Assembly: GCA_022709485.1 (NCBI GenBank)
Contig: JAKLIS010000032.1
Location: 1 to 9,037 of the forward strand
DNA length: 9,037 nucleotides
Source of the DNA: Elusimicrobiota bacterium
Lineage (GTDB): Bacteria; Elusimicrobiota; Elusimicrobia; F11
Direction: 5' to 3'
Shown: piece by piece, positions 7,076-9,037 of the stretch
Numbering within the stretch: position 1 is the stretch's first letter
How the letters are laid out: each line of letters begins with the position of its first letter
Position numbers and translations under genes: made by a program
Notes under the pieces: generated by a model
The model's input: the letters and a program-made list of their open reading frames with translations, nothing else
Told to the model about the DNA's origin: nothing
The model's database searches: none

Positions 7076-7918
7076 ATGAAGTGCCCCTTGAAAATAGTTG
7101 GAAAAACTGACGTTGGAAAAAACCGAAAAAACAATGAGGACTTCTTCATGTTTGAGCCCAACTTAGGCCTCATGATAGTGGCCGACGGAATGGGCGGGCA
7201 CAACTCCGGAGAAGTGGCGAGCCGTTTGGCCACGACCATTTGCATGGAACAATTCAAGAAATCCATCCGGACAGGCCATGTTCCCGTGTTTTTCCATGTT
7301 CCCAAAAATCCTGATTTAGATCCCAGGAGTTTAATTCTGGGAGATTGTGTTAAATTTGCGAATTCAGCTGTTTATGAGGCGTCCCAGGGAAATGAAGAAC
7401 ATAAAAATATGGGCACCACATTTGTGGCCGCCCTTTGGCTGGACAACAAAATCGCAGTCGCTCACGTGGGGGACAGCCGTCTCTACAGGTTCCGAAGCGG
7501 AGATCTCGTCCAATGCACAATTGATCACAGCTTTATCCAAGAACAGTTAAATAAAGGTTTGATTACACCCGAAGACGCCGAAAAATCCGATATGCAAAAT
7601 CTTCTTACCCGATCCATTGGAATCGAAGAAGATGTGAAAGTTGATATCACGGAAGTGGATATTATCCCGGGAGATTTTATTCTCCTATGCTCTGATGGAC
7701 TCACAAAGATGTTAAGCCATGAGGAAATCACTGATTTTTTTAAGTCCGAGCCGGACCCCGATAAAGTGGTGGAAAAATTGGTGGAGCAAGCCAACGCGAA
7801 AGGCGGCCGGGACAATGTCACTGTGTTGGTGGCAAAAATGGAAGGGAGTCCTATCGGATGGAGATCCTTTAAGAACAGGGTAAAATCAATGTTCAAGAAA
7901 AAAGCGGAGACCAATTAA
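7076..7918 (+). CDS. PP2C-family (PPM) Ser/Thr protein phosphatase, Stp1/PrpC type
   Basis: A 280-residue metal-dependent phosphatase expected to reverse phosphorylation by the adjacent kinase. Family motifs appear in order: TDVGKNRKNNEDF (11-23), ADGMGGH (36-42, metal ligand Asp37), MGTT (112-115), HVGDSRLY (130-137), DHS (150-152), LTRSIG (177-182), LCSDGLT (204-210, Asp207) and GGRDNVTV (243-250, Asp246). All expected metal-binding acidic positions are present, so it should be active. Compared with compact bacterial PP2Cs there is a short extra segment around residues 66-88. The end (~263-280) is a basic stretch with many Lys/Arg and aromatic residues that could touch membrane lipids or the kinase (inference). 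No TM helix is present. AAGGA overlaps the kinase stop codon, 6 nt before the ATG; the genes are 9 nt apart and probably translationally coupled. Confidence 0.96.
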   Translation: MKCPLKIVGKTDVGKNRKNNEDFFMFEPNLGLMIVADGMGGHNSGEVASRLATTICMEQFKKSIRTGHVPVFFHVPKNPDLDPRSLILGDCVKFANSAVYEASQGNEEHKNMGTTFVAALWLDNKIAVAHVGDSRLYRFRSGDLVQCTIDHSFIQEQLNKGLITPEDAEKSDMQNLLTRSIGIEEDVKVDITEVDIIPGDFILLCSDGLTKMLSHEEITDFFKSEPDPDKVVEKLVEQANAKGGRDNVTVLVAKMEGSPIGWRSFKNRVKSMFKKKAETN

Positions 7919-7919
7919 C

Positions 7920-8687
7920 ATGTTCAAGGTGATATTGAAGTTTAACCAAGCCGTTATCAAAGTTCACGAAATTACAAAACCGGAATTCACATTTGGCAGG
8001 GCGGAAGATAACGATATTCCCATCGATAACCCGGCCGTATCCGGTCATCACGGAAAAATAATGAAAGTGGGAGACCACTATGAGGTTAATGATCTCGGAA
8101 GCACCAACGGCACCTATGTCAACGGCCGGCCGATAAAAAATTCTCGCATAAAAAATAAAGACCAAATTCGGGTGGCGCGCCATATTTTGGAGATCTGGTC
8201 AGACGAGGACCCCCCGGAACCCGAACCCGAGAAGCCTACGAAGTCCGAGATCGCCAAACCGAAAGCCGTGGCTTCGATTCTATCTCAAGCGGCGGCAGAA
8301 CCTCAGGAGGTCCCGAAACACATGCCTCCTTTGGGCGATGACGGCGCCCCCGTTAACAAAACTATTTTGCCCCCGGCTACCATAAAAGTTATCGCCGGCC
8401 AGGTGGGAGATCAAAGTGCTATCACGCTGGGCCCTCACGTTTCTTACATCGGAACCTCTGACCAAGCCGTCATTAAAATCAAGGGGTTTATGGCCCCCAG
8501 TTTGGCGGCCGCCATTACGCGACGGCCCGATGGCTACTTTCTTAAGGCGGTGAAGGCAGGGTATCCTAAGGTGAACGGCATGGCTGTGGAGGACCAAGTG
8601 ATGCTCGAAAGCGGGGCTTTAATTGAAGTCGGAGGGACGCATCTTTTATTCAGCATTGAAGGGAAAAAAAGCAAAGAAGAGGCGTAA
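7920..8687 (+). CDS. FHA-domain phosphothreonine-binding protein with a second, degenerate FHA-like domain
   Basis: A 255-residue cytoplasmic protein. The N-terminal FHA domain (~4-92) has FGRAEDNDIPID with the conserved Gly26-Arg27, Ser41 and His44 in VSGHHGKI, and the STNGTYVNG loop (61-69). These are the residues that normally clasp phosphothreonine, so it is the likely reader for the upstream kinase. A Pro/Glu/Lys-rich linker (~97-153) contains KTILPPA (Thr148), close to motifs in the kinase tail. The C-terminal part (~155-247) keeps an FHA-like pattern: YIGTSDQAVIKIKG, a helix-free turn around APSLAAAI, VNG (218-220) and an ending LESGALIEVGGTHLLF. It lacks the Arg, the Ser-x-x-His and the loop Asn that bind phosphate, so it is probably a non-binding FHA fold. 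The start codon lies 1 nt after the phosphatase stop, with GGAG ~10 nt upstream, so the two genes are coupled. No Rho-independent terminator is evident after it. Confidence 0.94.
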   Translation: MFKVILKFNQAVIKVHEITKPEFTFGRAEDNDIPIDNPAVSGHHGKIMKVGDHYEVNDLGSTNGTYVNGRPIKNSRIKNKDQIRVARHILEIWSDEDPPEPEPEKPTKSEIAKPKAVASILSQAAAEPQEVPKHMPPLGDDGAPVNKTILPPATIKVIAGQVGDQSAITLGPHVSYIGTSDQAVIKIKGFMAPSLAAAITRRPDGYFLKAVKAGYPKVNGMAVEDQVMLESGALIEVGGTHLLFSIEGKKSKEEA

Positions 8688-8999
8688 TTCCCCGGCTGAA
8701 TTTCCCGTTGACTTGGGTACTTTTACATGGTATCCATATAGAGGAGAGAGGGTGTTTTGATTGCCGAAAAATTGAAAAACTTTATATCCCACAGATTCAC
8801 ATTTATGCTGGTCCCTCATGGACCAGGCAAATCCCGCCAAATAAGCATTCACCTTTCCATCATCCTTCTTTTTATGGTGACTTGGACCGTCATCACCTTT
8901 TGGGCCTCTTGACGGCTTGCGGTCCGGGTTTTGGGCCAATGTCATTACCGATAAACCAGCGACAACCAATACCAACGTAATTTTTTTGAGTGTTTTCAT
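8646..8999 (-). CDS. Small predicted secreted protein, no recognised family; C-terminal extent uncertain
   Basis: The open frame gives 117 residues from the ATG at 8999, which has AGGA (9011-9008) 8 nt upstream, the same spacing as other genes here. The N-terminus is a textbook Sec signal peptide: basic MKTLKK, a hydrophobic core (ITLVLVVAGLSVM) and a TLA-Q cleavage site near residue 22. The mature part starts very hydrophilic and basic-acidic (KPSRGPKGDDG, HHKKKDDGK), then becomes mixed, with a single Cys. I do not recognise it. The last 42 nt are antisense to the 3' end of the FHA gene, and the final residues look like read-through rather than a protein core. The gene may be genuine but short-lived in evolution, or its 3' part may be decayed or frameshifted. 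An in-frame upstream ATG at 9035 would spoil the signal peptide and is not favoured. Any -35 element would lie beyond the window. Confidence 0.5.
   Translation of the reverse strand: MKTLKKITLVLVVAGLSVMTLAQNPDRKPSRGPKGDDGPSHHKKKDDGKVNAYLAGFAWSMRDQHKCESVGYKVFQFFGNQNTLSPLYGYHVKVPKSTGNSAGELRLFFAFFPFNAE
8808..8826. repeat. Perfect 7-bp inverted repeat (hairpin)
   Basis: CTGGTCC and GGACCAG are separated by 5 nt, giving a perfect stem inside the 3' half of the small secreted-protein frame and 120 nt after the FHA stop. Neither strand has a T run after the stem, so it is not a classical intrinsic terminator. It could still be an RNA structure that ends or stabilises transcripts of one or both convergent genes. 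Confidence 0.4.
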
Positions 9000-9037
9000 T
9001 TTGAGCTTCCTACTGTTAGTAATACACAACCGCACCT

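Noticed and set aside
7525..7914. A 129-codon minus-strand open frame opposite the PP2C gene.
   Set aside because: It lies fully inside the conserved phosphatase gene and the translation has no recognisable features; a shadow frame.
9009..9035. Alternative upstream ATG for the secreted protein, adding 12 residues.
   Set aside because: It would place polar residues before the basic start of the signal peptide, and the AGGA ribosome site supports the ATG at 8999.

Overview
The window looks like a chromosomal segment of a bacterium, probably an uncultured or poorly sampled lineage. It carries a CIRCE/HrcA-type groE control region, a CHASE2 sensor kinase of the Hanks (eukaryote-like Ser/Thr) type with a PP2C phosphatase and an FHA protein, and a base composition that looks roughly balanced by eye. 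CHASE2-kinase architectures with long Thr/Pro-rich tails recall groups such as Omnitrophota or Elusimicrobiota, but nothing here settles the phylum. No mobile elements, tRNA or rRNA genes, CRISPR arrays or large repeats were seen.

Left part, minus strand (1-3164). Reading leftwards, a class-I glutamine amidotransferase-like gene is followed after 13 nt by era (ribosome-assembly GTPase). The groES-groEL operon comes next, and groEL is cut by the window edge. A CIRCE-like operator starts on the base after the era stop codon. Its degenerate half overlaps a consensus -35 hexamer of a good sigma70-type promoter, so groESL appears to have its own stress-regulated promoter right behind era.

Right part, plus strand (3232-8687). 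A small stand-alone cyclic-nucleotide-binding-fold protein, probably starting at a TTG, lacks the phosphate-binding Arg. After a 157-nt gap comes a compact three-gene operon: a 1057-aa membrane kinase (TM, CHASE2, 3 TM, TPR-like helices, Hanks kinase, about 210-residue disordered tail), a PP2C phosphatase (9-nt gap) and a two-domain FHA protein (1-nt gap). This is a complete write, erase and read module for phosphothreonine, fed by an extracytoplasmic sensor. The notable detail is a short recurring motif, Thr-hydrophobic-hydrophobic-(Leu/Met)-Pro(-Pro)-Glu. It occurs three times in the kinase tail, has a looser relative before the kinase domain, and reappears in similar form in the linker of the FHA protein. 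These are attractive candidates for phosphorylated FHA-docking sites.

Right edge, minus strand (8646-8999). A small predicted secreted protein with a clear Shine-Dalgarno and signal peptide but no recognised family runs convergently into the FHA gene. Its C-terminal end is doubtful.
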